Assembly (NCBI GenBank): GCA_963921935.1
Contig: OY998178.1
Location: forward strand, 46,802,951-46,866,950
Direction of reading: 5' to 3'
Source: Galeruca laticollis
Lineage: Eukaryota > Arthropoda > Insecta > Coleoptera > Chrysomelidae
DNA length: 64,000 bases
The notes under the pieces are model-generated. The model was not told the DNA's origin. It made no database searches and saw only the letters and a program-made list of their open reading frames with translations. The translations under genes and the position numbers were made by a program. This document shows positions 43,898-56,220 of this stretch, piece by piece (the first letter of the stretch is position 1; every line of letters begins with the position of its first letter).

Positions 43898-44639
43898 TAT
43901 TTTATTCGTTATCAGTTGAAGTTCCTGACGTATCCGATTCATATTCGCTCTCTTCAATACTTCAAATATCAGAGTACATGTTTTCGTCTTTTCCTTTCTC
44001 AGTTTCCACATCCTGAATTCTTTCAATTTCTTCATATTGTTCTCTTTCTCATGAGTTGAACCATACGTTTTTCATTGAAAATTTTAGAAATTATTAAATA
44101 CCTGTGTGTAAATCACCAGTGTGACAGGTGTTGTCAATAGACAATAGACATAGAGATGCTCGGTGGAAGTTGATCACCGACGAACCATTTGAAGTAGTAT
44201 TTATTCTCTAATTCCCCTCCATAGTGAACTGGTGACAATTCAATTGAAACCGATTTATGAGCATGGCTCCAGAGGTGAGCTATGTATGCTGTATGCAAAA
44301 TTTGTTGGTATAACTCTATTTTACAGGGTGGAAATGTCGCCTCATCAATAGTAGTACTTTTGAAGGTGGAAACATTTGTTTTTACGTTCTGATTTTAAAT
44401 CCATATATTCTACAAACGAATGCTTCAATAGTTTTTATGGAATTTCATATATGTTACAACTGCTGATGTTTGAAATGCCTGTAAAGGCTTTCATGTATGA
44501 TGGCGAGTTTTTTAATATTTTGAAAGGAATTTTTTTGCCTCACATGTAAATGCATGGAGCCCTGGTTACGCTGAGCATAAGTCTTTTCGTATTTCGTATA
44601 AATCCATTTACATCGATGTATCGTTTAGCATTATCACTT
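43898..44639. other. Mostly uninformative; possible acidic transposase N-terminus on minus strand
   Basis: Minus 44090-43910 reads QYEEIERIQDVETEKGKD and, after a stop, SEYESDTSGTSTDNE, like the acidic N-terminus of a piggyBac-type transposase. This is too short to assign. The rest shows nothing. Confidence 0.25.
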
Positions 44640-45217
44640 CCAATTAGAATGCTAATTAAGAAAATGTACGACATCTATTTGCACAGAAGGGGAAAGATCG
44701 TCAGTCGGCCCACAAATTGAAAGGAGATTGATTATGTGTATCAAGAATAATTCTTTAAAGCCATGAATTTTAGTTTAAATTAATTTCAGGTTACTTGAAA
44801 TGTGTAGAAAGCATTATTGAAACACTGTATTAAGTGAAAATGTATGTCAGCTATTTGCAAAAAAGGGGACGGATCATCATTTGGGATGCGCTAAACTAAG
44901 ATTAAATGCGCGCTCAGTACCTATAATCCCTCAGCTGTTTTTATTTCAATAAAATAAAGAGTTCACTGTGTAAGTTTCATTGAACCTGAAATGATTTTAC
45001 TTTAATTATTAATATTATATAAACATTTGCTATGCAAATTTTCAACCGACCAGTAATAATTTCTAGAATTTTTGTTTTTTACGTAATTGACTTTATCTCG
45101 CTACCAGGTCCACCGCGACTCTGACAGCTGATGCTTGTTTCGATTGCTCTCTATCTAATACACACAAAATTAAGCGACAAATCACCAACCAAAATACAAT
45201 GCTTCCTCCCGGACTAT
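44640..45217 (-). repeat. Dispersed repeat copy B (uninterrupted)
   Basis: Inverted copy of the 27089-27350 plus 38387-38815 repeat, without the LTR insertion. It therefore shows the pre-insertion arrangement. Landmarks are GGTCCACCGCGACTCTGACAG (45108-45128), TTTACTTTAATTA at the position of the break and GATCGTCAGTCGGCCCAC (44697-44714). Confidence 0.8.
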
Positions 45218-45909
45218 TAGCCCTTTTCCTGGTTTCGAGACAAGTATAATTCCTGATTTTTCAAACGATTTCGGCCAGTCTTATGATTGCATTAAATTTG
45301 TCAGATAGTACTACAAACCGTTTTGTCGACAGTTCTTTCAGCTAAATATGGAAAATTGTGGAAGAAATAAGGTGAAATATACAACTAAATTTCTCATTAT
45401 TCAAATGTTTATTATTATTTATTTGTATTAAAAATATACGATTATTCTTTGAAGTGTATATTTTTGTAGGTACGTTTCTAGCAATGTTATCGTAAAAATG
45501 AGAAAAAACCAAGCGTTCAAACATAAAAACTGTTTGCAAAACACAATATATCGTTGTTTTGTGTAACGCATATCCTATTTATATAATAATGTTTTGTAAA
45601 TATAATTATTTTTTTAATAACAAAACACTATAGTCTAACGAACTAATAATGGAGCTACTAGTTAAAAATTTCAGCTCCAGATCAAATTAATTATTTTTGT
45701 GGTAAAAACTGAAAATGTTTTCAATTAAATTGAAAAGTTACCTTCAAGTTATTGTGAACTACGATTCAAAGAAGTTTATTTCCTGTAAGTCGAATCACAT
45801 TATCATATTTGAACTTGATACATAACAAAGTGAAATATGCGTACTATCTACAAAAACTAGCCATTAATTTTTGTGGTTTTACAAGCAATTAAGGTTCCAC
45901 TTATATTTA
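45218..45909. other. No recognisable gene
   Basis: AT-rich; may include the 5' UTR of the following LINE. Confidence 0.4.
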
Positions 45910-47300
45910 TTTCAAATGGGTGCAGGGCGGAATTCAAATTTTCCAAACATCTGAAATAATGGAAACCCATACCGAAAACCATACCAATTTACAAACTACC
46001 ATGCAGAACCAAACCAGAAACTACTCAACTGTCGTAAGCCAACCTGCCACGCCAAAATTTCCGTTAAAATCTCAAGCAATCGTATGGCATAAAACTTCAT
46101 GAATATATATTAGCCACAGGACCTTTAGTCAAACCAAAAAATATTCTCTTCTGTTCTCGAATATCACACAACAGAATATCCATGTATCTGAGCAACGCAA
46201 ATATAATCGATGAATTTCTTCGTCAACATGGAGCAATTACTATTAATAATAGAATCATTAGTGCAAGACGCCTTATTACTCCTTCGGAGCGTCTAATCCT
46301 GTCCAAAGTTTGTCCTTCAATACCAAATTCAATTCTGGAAAAGTGTTTAACCGATAACAACTTAACATTACTGTCCCCTATATCTTTTTTGAGAGTCAAT
46401 ATCCCAAATCCCGAATATTCCCATATTATTAGTTTTCGCAGACAAATCTACATATCTGCATCTGACAACCTGTTCATTCCTGAATCTATGCTTATCACCT
46501 ATGAAAACACCCAATACCGGATATATATTCAGAGATATTTTCTGCTAGAAATGTAACCAGCCTGGGCACATATCAAACAACTGTACAACAGAAATTAGGC
46601 AATGTGAAACACAAGGTATACAAGATACATCTCATCCCTCAACTTCTCCAAACGAAAATAATTTTTCCGATATCTCTCGTCAAAATCGAAATACGGATAT
46701 TGAAGTTTCAGATGTAGACGTAACTGGTAAGAGAAAAGCGAATTATATTGCCACAACTCCGTTAGAAGAGCAGACTATCTCAACTCCTTTTATTGACAAG
46801 CAGGTATCTAAAAATCAAAAACCCGAACAACACGAGACCAAATCTTCAACGATTACTGAAGTAAATCCAGAATCTACAAAAATATTTACTAAAGACCCCT
46901 CGACTAGCGTAATCGCAACAGAAGATGAACCGCAAGCACAATTTGTAAAACCAACTGCTCCAAGTAAAACTCATCAACACTACAATAAAAAACTGCTATC
47001 ATTAGAAACCTATCTTGAAGAACAACTATTACCTGCCAAGAATTTTATTGAAGAGCATTCTAGATGTATGACTTGAATTATTCTCAGTTCAAGGATTTTA
47101 TAGAAAATGTTCAAGGTAACAAAGACCCGTTAAGTGTAGCTCACCTATATACATCTGACGTCGACTCACTAGCTATTTTAATGACTAAAGTTTATCCATT
47201 TCTTACTGAAAAAATATATAAATCTCGTTTCACAAAAATAAGGAAGCTCCTCATAGCACAAGAAAACAAAAGTCAACCCCCTGTATCGGATACTGATAGT
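45910..47300 (+). pseudogene. I-clade LINE ORF1 (gag-like)
   Basis: In broken frames: KLHEYILATGPLVKPKN and ILFCSRISHNRISMYL, then a long frame at 46182-46556 with SERLILSKVCPSIPN, LRVNIPNPEYSHIISFRRQ and ITYENTQYRIYI. A zinc knuckle C-x-KCNQPGHISNNC follows at about 46537-46590, with an in-frame TAG beside the first Cys. The stretch to 47080 is Ser/Thr/Glu-rich and low in conservation. The C-terminal block YDLNYSQFKDFIENVQGN to KIRKLLIAQ (47066-47260) is the usual ORF1 end. It would bind element RNA if intact. Confidence 0.72.
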
Positions 47301-47319
47301 GACATATCATCACAAGAAA

Positions 47320-50300
47320 CTTATAAATATAATTTCAACGCCATTAACAAAATTTTCCCACTTTTACAGTGGAATTTAAACGGAGTCATTGCTAGATTAA
47401 TAATGTTAAAACTTCTTTTGTCTGAACAACATCCAAAAATCATGTGCTTACAAGAAACACATTTTAAAGACCAGTACGTATATAAATTTCGCAATTTTGC
47501 TGCCTTCCATAAAAATAGAACTAATGCGCTTATAGCAAGCAAGTAACATGCATTGCAAAGTCAATTGTCCCAAACGAATTTAATGTTGTTTCTGAATTGG
47601 AAGTTGTTGTTGTCGAAATTCAACTGCCGATGAAAATATATGTCTGTAACATATATGTTCCTCCAAATTTCAACGTCACTTATAAATAAATAAATGATCT
47701 ATTAAATCAAATTCCCAAACATAGACTCATAGTAGGTGATTTCAACAGCCACAATGTAATTTGGGGCTGCGATTATACACAGCCACGAGGACGTATTATT
47801 TGAAATCTAATTGATGATAATAACTTAACTCTTCTAAATAATGGCAAGAAAACAAGATTTAACGTAGAGTCTGGAACGTCCAGCGCAATTGATTTGTCAA
47901 TATGCGATCCAAAACGAACAAGTCATATAACATTTGAAGTTCTTCCCGATGTCTATAACAGCGATCATTTTCCAATAGTATTCGACAGCAACGGCACACA
48001 AGTCAATGCTAAAACAACGCCCAGGTAGAAATTGGGAAAAGCTAATTGGAATCCATATTCAACTTTAATCCAAGGAAGAATTTCAGAATTTAACATAAGC
48101 AGTAATATTAATGAGAACCACTTAATGGAATCACTAAATGAGATAATTATTAACTCGGCTTTTGCATCAATCGGCAAAACAAAACCAATCAGACACAAAT
48201 TAACTGTTCCATGGTGGAGGTCCGACTGTCAGATAGCCATAAGAGACTTAAAAAGTGCTTTATACAGATACAAAAGACACAAAACTGGGGAAAACATTCT
48301 AATCTTTAAACGACTGAAAGCGAAAGCAAGATGGACTGTTAAAAAAGTGAAAAGAGAGTCCTGGAAGGAGTATTTATCTACACTTGACAGCTCCACTCCG
48401 CTGACTAATCACTGGAATAAAATCAAAAGGATTAACGAATCAAATAGAAATCCTGAGAGACCGTACATAACATATAATGGATTTACTTTTTCCTCACCTC
48501 ATGAGATCTCAAATACGATGGCACTATACTAGGAAGAAAATACCGAAGATTCAATTTACTCTGAAGAATTTAGAGCCATAAAATCGTTGGAAGAAAACAG
48601 ACAACTTGAAATCAATGATGAATGTGATGATCCAATTAATAACCCAATAACCTTAGAAGAGCTGGAACACACTATAGCAGAGATTAAAAATTCATCCCCT
48701 GGCAATGATGACATTCCTAGATCTTTTTTGAAAAATCTTCCAAAGAGTGGCAAATACATTTTATTTGGGATTTTTAACAAAGTTTTTGTTGGTGGTCTTT
48801 TTCCTACTCTCTGGAGGGAAGCAATTGTGATCCCATCTGGAGGGAAGCAATTGTGATCCCAGTCATAAAAGCCTTAAAACCAAAATATGAGCCACAGTCT
48901 TATCGTCCCATCTCCCTGACTTGCACGATGTGCAAGGCCTTGGAAAACATTCTCAACTATCGACTTCTCTGGTTCCTTGAAACGCATAATGAGTTTTCTC
49001 CAAATCAAAGGGGTTTCAGAAAAAACCGTTCAACCGTAGACAATCTAGTAGATTTGGAAACAACAGTACATGAAAGTTTTGCAAATGGACAAGTTATTGT
49101 AGGCGCTGTATTTAATATAGATAAAGCTTACGATACTGTTTGGAAATACAATATTTTAAAGAAGCTTCTCTCCTGGGAGATTGATGGAAGTATATTAAAA
49201 TTCATCCCAAATTTTTTTTTCAAACAGTACCTTTAAAGTAAAAGCAAACGGAGCTATATCCAATTGCTAAAATAACGCTCAAGGATCAGTAATTAACACC
49301 ACATTATTCCTTGCAGCAATTGATAAGATTTTTGAAAATGTTTCGTTACTAGTACATGCAAGACTGTATGCAGATCACTTAATTTTATTCACAAGTGGAA
49401 GAAACATAAAATCCATAGAAAAAAATATGCAAGAATCTATCAACAATGTAGGGACATGGATGAATCAAACTGGCTGGACTTTTTCTCCACAAAAGCCGAA
49501 GTATATAGTTTTTTCCAAAAAAAAAGAAACCTAGTGCCATCTCTTTAACACTTTACAACATTCCTCTTCAAATGGAATCAGAAATAAATATATTTGGGAA
49601 TTCTTTTCGATAAAAGGCTGAATTGGTACGCACACATAAAGCAATTAAGGGCATCATGTCTTAGTGCAATAAACTTAATAAAAGTTTTGGGAAACCATCA
49701 ATGAGGATCAGACGCACACACTCTTATCCTGCTATATCGCACATTAGTAAGGTCTCGCTTAGACTATGGATCTATAGTATACGCATCTGCAACTAAAACA
49801 TCATTAAAATTACTAGATACTGTCCATAATAAGAGTGTTCGAATTTCTCTAGGAGCTTATCCCACCAGTCCAGTTGAAAGCTCACTATGAGAAGCTGGAA
49901 AACCACCACTCAAAAAAAGAAGAGAATATCAAGCCTATCATATGCCTCTAAAGTACTTTTTAACCCCAAAACCCCAGTCTACCACAATGTATTTTCCAAT
50001 CGGCTCAGAAGTACATTTCTTTAAAAACCACATTTGACTCCCACTTTCTACCAACGCATCAATATGATCAGTAGTGTATAGAAATAAACTTCCCAAAGGT
50101 AGAGGTGCGCTATCTTGAATACCCTCCGTGGCTACTTAAACCTCCTAACTGTAATTTGTCTCTAACTTCCTACAACAAATGAGAATCTTCTCATGTACTG
50201 ATAAGAAGAAAATTTCTACGAATATCCTCACAATTTGAAGATAACACACATTTACACTGATGTCTCTAAGTCTCAAGATACGACGTCGGTTGCATTGGTT

Positions 50301-50880
50301 ACTGCACACGAGACGCAATATTTTGTTTTACCGCATACGTGGAGCGTATACGCAAGAGAGCTGTATGCAGTTTTTAAGGCAACAGAGTTCTACAAGCACT
50401 CCCATCAAAAAAAATGTCTCATAATAACAGACTCGTTGATTGTCCTTCAAAGCATAACTCAAATCTACCCAGATTCGGCGATTGTAACGAACATCAAAGA
50501 AAAGATTCATTCAATGAAAAGCAAAATTATCACCTTTTTGTGGGTCCCTTCACATACACAAATTAAAGGTAATGAAACCGACTAAGCAGCCAAAGAAGCT
50601 TACCTAAATAATCTCACTATAGTGAATAAACAACTGATTAGTTACAGTGACCTAAAGAACATGTTTAAAAAATCAACAAGAAATGTGTGGAAAAAATTGT
50701 GGGATAGATCCGAAGCTAAGTTGAAACAAATAAAGCCATTTATTTCTTCGTGAAAGAACCTCAGTTTTACGCGTAGACACCAAGTAATATTATCACGTCT
50801 TAGGATAGGACATACGAGATATACACATCAATATCTGCTGAAGAAAGAAAATGCCCCAATATGTAGTGTGTCAAGTGCAA
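47320..50880 (+). pseudogene. I-clade LINE ORF2: AP endonuclease, RT, RNase H
   Basis: Endonuclease: LLQWNLNGVIARL, IMCLQETHFKD (catalytic Glu), VVVEIQLPMKIYVCNIYVPP and LIVGDFNSHNVIWG, then NSDHFPIVF. Linker (48032-48532): VPWWRSDCQIAIRDLKSALY. RT: SSPGNDDIPRSFLKNL, then after the duplication SYRPISLTCTMCKALENILN, RGFRKNRSTVDNLVDLE and FNIDKAYDTVWKYN (Asp 1). The QGSVINTTLFL block follows and then YADH at about 49367-49378 instead of YADD. RNase H: IYTDVSKSQ (Asp), YARELYAV (Glu), CLIITDSLIV (Asp) and LWVPSHTQIKGNETD followed by a stop. The tail reads LRIGHTRYTHQYLLKKENAP. Multiple frames and stops show it is dead. Confidence 0.82.
48810..48861. repeat. 26-bp tandem duplication in the LINE RT
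   Basis: 48810-48835 is repeated exactly at 48836-48861. It encodes the WREAIVIP block twice and shifts the frame between the RT segments at 48587-48856 and 48853-49236. Confidence 0.95.
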
Positions 50881-51339
50881 ATAAGTGTTAAACATGTTCT
50901 TATTGAGCGCCCTAAATTCAGTATTGAGAGAAATGTGTGTAATTTGACCGCTAATCTTATATAACTGCTTGGAGACTCCTGTAATATCGGAAACTTAATT
51001 ATGAACCTTCAAAATATCAATCTCATCCCCATGCTGTAAATAATACCTATTTATATTGTAATTATTGTACCAATGTATGCACATTTGGTAATTACCTCAG
51101 TTGTTGAAGCAAATTGCATAAATATATTTTTTTCCATTAAATAAAAAAAAACTAATAATGAAATTAGTCAGCTACATTATCGGTACATGAATAATATAAT
51201 TATAATATAAAATATTGGTTGTGTTTTGTTTTATACATCACTGCTATGTTTGATATTTGATGAATACAAAATTTTTACGGTAAAGTAATGATTGAAAGTA
51301 CCTCATTAAAACGATTTAGTTTACTTCTGTCGAAATGGA

Positions 51340-51760
51340 ATTGACACTATCGTTGCTACTATTATCGGTCTCAATATGAATAATGACTCGTTCAATAATC
51401 TAATTCCCATATACGGTTTTCCTCTTTTCGAACGTTCTTCCATGCTAAGAAGGTAACTTCATCTATTGCAGTACGTAGCATACGCTCCATATCTGCAACT
51501 TTAAATGTTACATTGTGGCGTGCCACGTAGCTCTTTGTCTGTTCCCAAATAAATTCTATAGGGCCAAGCTCGCAATGATACGATGGCAGACATAAAACTG
51601 TAATAAATGAAATCACAGACGAACCATTTCATCGACAACGTATTGAATCTAATTGGCTCGATGTAGTTTGATAGTTGCCATTAACTCTGCTGCAATTGTA
51701 GTATCATCGTATCCAATCCCCTTTCCACGTAGCCATTGTTGCTGTAACGTTTTTATTTTT
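51340..51760 (-). pseudogene. DDE_3 transposase C-terminal half
   Basis: Minus strand, from 51760: LRGKGIGYDDTTIAAELMAT and IKLHRAN, then a stop and IQYVVDEMV. After a frame change: ITVLCLPSYHCELGPIEFIW (51600-51540; here the usual N-P-I-E is GPIE, keeping the catalytic Glu), EQTKSYVARHNVTF and VADMERMLRTAI. It ends in ENRIWELDY and a Ser/Asn/acidic tail. This insect group has W-L-x-x-x-G followed by L-R-L-P-P-Y-H-C-x-L-N-P-I-E. The first two catalytic acids are outside the preserved part. It is related to 9545-9637. Confidence 0.72.
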
Positions 51761-51769
51761 CTCATATTT

Positions 51770-52727
51770 GGCCCTACTAAATCAAGTATTTATATCCAGA
51801 TAATACCTATCTCAGTACGGCCCTGGAGTAACAATATTTTCGCCACCCTGAGTAGAATATCATTCTGTAGGACCAATAAAACAGAAAAAGTTGAGGAACA
51901 ATATGCTTTGACATCGAAAAAGTTCATTACGCACCAACCTTGATTTTCAACTAAAAAATAAACAATAGCTTTAATATCGCCTCTAAAAATAATACGAAGT
52001 ATATAATAGTTTTTTAAGTATCGCCCCTGATAAACAGGTACTTTTTACGAGATTCCAGTTAAATATCGTAATTGGTGAATTTATGGCCTCAATTCGTTTT
52101 TTATGGGACCATTAGTTTTATATGGTTTGGTATATGTTTTTTTTTAGAACTAGCTTGCTCGAAATGTTTCGTGGAAAACTTTCTAAAAAAAAAGGTTGCC
52201 TCTGACCAAAAGCTCGTGAACCAATTCAGTCAGCGGCGAATACTTAACCGGACAAGCTGTAAAGTTCCGAGTGTGTCAACTCTATTTACCGTGTCGTATT
52301 TATCGTTACCGACATTAAGTTACCGAAGAATACCGATTGCCTGTGATTTGTTCCATCACGCGGTTTGAGTAAATTACTTATTGCAAGTATTTGCTCGATA
52401 AATTAAATCCACCGAATCAACAAACCACGCCTCCGGCGTTTATGCAAGTGTCATCACCCAAGCTGATTACCTGAATAGTACTGTTGTGATTGACTTGTTA
52501 GTTCTGGACTCGGGTATCGTTAACGATTATTTTGTACCTCTCCTACCTGGATTAAATCGCACCTTTTCTTTGCGGATGGTGAAAGCTAATTCAGTGTCAC
52601 GCCATTTCTTTAGCCGAAGAACAATACAGTAGCTATTTTATTATGATAACTAGTTTTTTTTATTAGTAATATTGGCATTGTTTTAGAGAACATTTATGTT
52701 CTATGCTGTTATATATAGTAATCTTTG
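51770..52727. other. No recognisable gene
   Basis: AT-rich. A 98-codon frame at 52072-52368 starts in a hydrophobic stretch but has no family motif. Confidence 0.4.
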
Positions 52728-53730
52728 AGAGCCCTTTCAGACTAGGATACTGTATGCGAGATACAGAATTCAGGCCAGATACCGTCAATATACTTTTATA
52801 AATTAATTTTCTCAGTACAAACACAATATCAGTGCTGTACGGTGGTTATTATAAAATGGACATTGAAGAGTGCGTTATGCTGTGGCATATTTTATACAAA
52901 AAGAAAAAAGATAAAACGAGACGAACTATGTGGGTTATCTTATAGTAGAATTATGGGAGAGTTACTAAAAGATTTAAAATTATTCTCGAATGTCTATAGA
53001 ATCGTTTGAAGAACCTCATAATATTTTGAAAGGTTAATTAATCAGGAAGTCTATGCGGCCTTCCTTTTTTATACATACTTATATAATGAATATATGTATT
53101 GTACTAAACTTTTTTTATTGTAATTACACATAAATAATTGTGATATTCAAACCTTAAAAAGTTGAATAAGTAGAAGTGTTTAATTCTGTATTTAGAAGAA
53201 TAATCATAAAAAATCTACATATTTCATTTTATTGTTTATTGGAAGAATAATCATAAAAATCTACATATTTCATAGTCTCACAACAGTAATTAATTGGCTC
53301 TATAAATGACCTTAAGCAACTAATCTACTTTAGTTTCTATATGTATATCCCATATACAGGAATTTGGTTCTACCACACTTATAAATTTGTCGATATCAAA
53401 AACTTCACGCTCCTTGGTACAATCGAAAAATAGTTTTATCCCACTTCACTTCTACTAATGAATAATAAAAATATTGTACACCTATGCGATGCTGTTTTTT
53501 GAACCGCAAAAGTATGCGAGTCTGAAAAGGTTCATAAGCCACAATGATAATTCGGTATCCCGGATTCGGATACTGTCGCCGGCGGCTGAAAGAGAGAGAT
53601 TCAGAAATTTAGTATCACGATACAGTATGCCGTGCTGAATGCAGTGTTAAAACGTACATTTAAACGCATGAATTTTCTGTATCTGGGATACGAGTATCTC
53701 GGATACAGTATCCTAGTCTGAAAGGGCTCT
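52728..53730. mobile_element. Non-autonomous DNA transposon with 37-bp TIRs
   Basis: TIRs 52728-52764 and 53694-53730 match in 36 of 37 positions and begin AGAGCCCTTTCAGACTAGG. The 1003-bp interior encodes nothing. It contains a direct duplicate of about 33 bp (53196-53229 and 53242-53274, GAAGAATAATCATAAAAA). Target duplication is unclear (CTTTG on the left, TAGAA on the right), so the superfamily is open. Confidence 0.8.
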
Positions 53731-54842
53731 TAGAAATTCGGCGTGCACGATTATCCTATATAAAGTTATATCCCGTCTCATTATCTTGACGTAACTTCCA
53801 CAACGCCTATGTGTTTTTTGTTTTCAAATAATTCAATAACGTATTATTATCATACAGATTTCTTTTATGAATAAACGGAAAGCAGTTTTATTAATAACTT
53901 AATTTTTTGTTCGCAACTCAGCGACTTTACCGTTTGTATATCTATATAATTTTAATTTGTATATTTGTTGTTCCTTGGAGACTATTTATTCCTCGAACAA
54001 ATACCGAATGTCTCGTGTATTGTTCTGTGATATTTTTTTTGTTTCGTTTTTCATGTATATATTAATAGCGTCGTCGAGGTGTGCTTGTATTCATAATATA
54101 CACGGCATACGTACACCCCAAGACATTTAAGTTATTTTTAAGATTGTAAGTAAGATTTTGGAGCTTATTTTTTTGTCTGTTGTTGGTACCCGGTTATGCA
54201 TGTATCCATATAATATTTTTTTGATTTATCTGATAACTGACGTTAGTCAAACATGTTAATAAACCGGTTAACATAATAAACGCGTGTTTTAGTGAGTACT
54301 TCCAGTACTTCCCTAATCTCCACAGACACATTACTGAAAATATCTCATTTATAATTTCTCTCTTATCTTATTTTTCCTGTAAATTAAAATTTCTGGCGCC
54401 CTATATTTACTTTCTCGTTTGATTAACTTTCATCTTATAAACACACGACTCCTAGCTCTCCGGTCAAACCCAAAGAGCGCCGTTCGCATAAGTCTTAATT
54501 GTTTATCACCCACTATCGTCCAAAATAATAGTATTTCACTTCATCTTTGTTCCATCCAAGGAAACTTTGGAAAACTTTGTACCGAACAGTTAAGACGGTT
54601 ACATTGCATTTCAGCTCTTCGACTATTTAAACGGATCGGCCGACAAAATTATTCAATACTTTCATAGATAATAACTGAAATAATCACCTAAAACGACATT
54701 TATTTTTTTTATTGTTTTTAGTGAACCACAATTTCTATTACCCGCATTTAGTTTGAGGGGCGGTGTACGTATCGGTGTTAATTTAACTTGTATAAAGGCA
54801 AAGGCGACCGCTCCAACAAAACAAGCCGCTGCCGCACGTTTT
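53731..54842. other. No recognisable gene; possible LTR-end-like patch
   Basis: At 54390-54400, TTCTGGCGCCCT resembles a tRNA-type primer-binding start, but the match is only eight bases and no paired LTR was found. Other sequence is uninformative. Confidence 0.2.
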
Positions 54843-55045
54843 CCACTTTTAAATTGTCTTCTTAAGTAATCATTGTAAAGATCCGCAGTTTTTCTGGTTT
54901 CCTATATAATTGCATAGTTATACTTATCTCAAATGGGAAAAAGATATCCAGGATATCCCCATAGGGCTAATAATATCTAAGTTTTAATGTTTGTAATATC
55001 ATATTTTTTTCTTTTTTCTATTGATATATATTAAGTCAATCACAA
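54843..55045 (+). mobile_element. Penelope family B 3' tail fragment
   Basis: Begins within the last endonuclease codons (CCACTTTTAAATTGTCTTC, then a TAA) and follows the same landmarks as 26060-26260: CCTATATAATTGCA, ATCCCCATAGGGCTA, TAATATCATA, then TAAGTCAATCACAATG. It stops before the hammerhead region. No upstream endonuclease is present. Confidence 0.75.
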
Positions 55046-55202
55046 TGTAACAAAAACTAATCAAAAAAATGTATAAGAAACTTTCTATGTTTTCTTTGGA
55101 CAATGTATCAAACAATGAGCACTTTTACAAGGTGTTACTAATTGACACCTACTAGATGGTCATCGGAACACGATGCGTTAGAAGCTCTCCGTTTTAGATA
55201 TA

Positions 55203-56180
55203 TGTGTAATAAACACGAAATATGACAAAAAGGAAATTTTAAGGACATCCTATATAGATATAATTTTCTTGATAAAAAAATAAGTCGAATCTAATTAATA
55301 TAAAAACAATTGTTGATCTACACCAGAAAAGAATTTATACAAACAATTTTACACAAACGACAAGGTCAATAGCAAAACACACGATGTTTGTTTATCAAAA
55401 TTATAGACAAACCTTGCAACTTATTATAAAGAAAATTACCCTTCAATTACGAGAATAAAAAACATGAGACAAGGGCAAAAATCCCAAAGACTTCTAAAAT
55501 AAATAGCAGCAAATTTGGAAACCCTCATAGAGTGGCCAGGTACTGTAAGGCCTGACACTTCGACGGCCCTACGTCAACAGTGATATTGTGTAGTTGTGAC
55601 TGGAGATATTTCAAAAACGTAAGTTTTTTTCTGTGTCATATAATTATTTTTTTTTGGAACAAATACCGTATTGACATTTTATTTGATTTGACTGGAGGTC
55701 CAAAAGATACGTTTTCTGGTCATATTAAGTGCACTATTGACATTTGAGCTCCTCACCTAACATATTTAGGGAATGGTACGACTTGAAGTCGAACTAATTT
55801 AAAAATTATACAAGGATATTCAACTGTACGAGATATCGTATTTATACCGTCAGATTTCGAAAGTTTTGTTTTGATAATTATTTTCTTATATTGTACAGGA
55901 TATTCAACTGTAAGAAATATCGTATTTTATCTTTCATTTATGTCATAATCAGGAAAGACTACTTTCAGAAATTTGGAAGACGTTTTGCCAGAGTCATATT
56001 AATTTTGTTTTTCTCATTTCATATACAGGGATACTCATATGCAAGACATCTTTTACTGTTGTCATAATAACGAGAAACTACTTCCAGATTATGAAAGACG
56101 TTTTTCCCTAATTAATTTCTAGTGTATCATACCAGGACATTCTCCCCCGAGTAACTTTTATTTTGTCCGAATCAGGGCTG
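55203..56180 (+). repeat. Dispersed repeat, copy 2 (short form)
   Basis: Same start and end sequences as 19967-21434, but with about three tandem units instead of seven, so it is about 490 bp shorter. No coding sequence follows it. Confidence 0.75.
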
Positions 56181-56220
56181 AGTTACGGGATTTAATTAAT
56201 TACTGTTTATAATATATATG

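Larger units (their letters stand above)
45910..51150 (+). mobile_element. I-clade LINE, near full-length but degenerate
   Basis: Gag-like ORF1 (about 45910-47300), ORF2 with AP endonuclease, RT and RNase H (about 47320-50880), and a 3' UTR ending in AATAAA plus an A-run near 51139-51150. A C-terminal RNase H with a one-knuckle ORF1 indicates the I clade. It has many stops and shifts, a 26-bp duplication in the RT and a mutated active site. Confidence 0.82.

Noticed and set aside
54390..54402. TGGCGCCC as a retrotransposon primer-binding site
   Set aside because: Only eight matching bases, no paired LTR and no gag or pol nearby.
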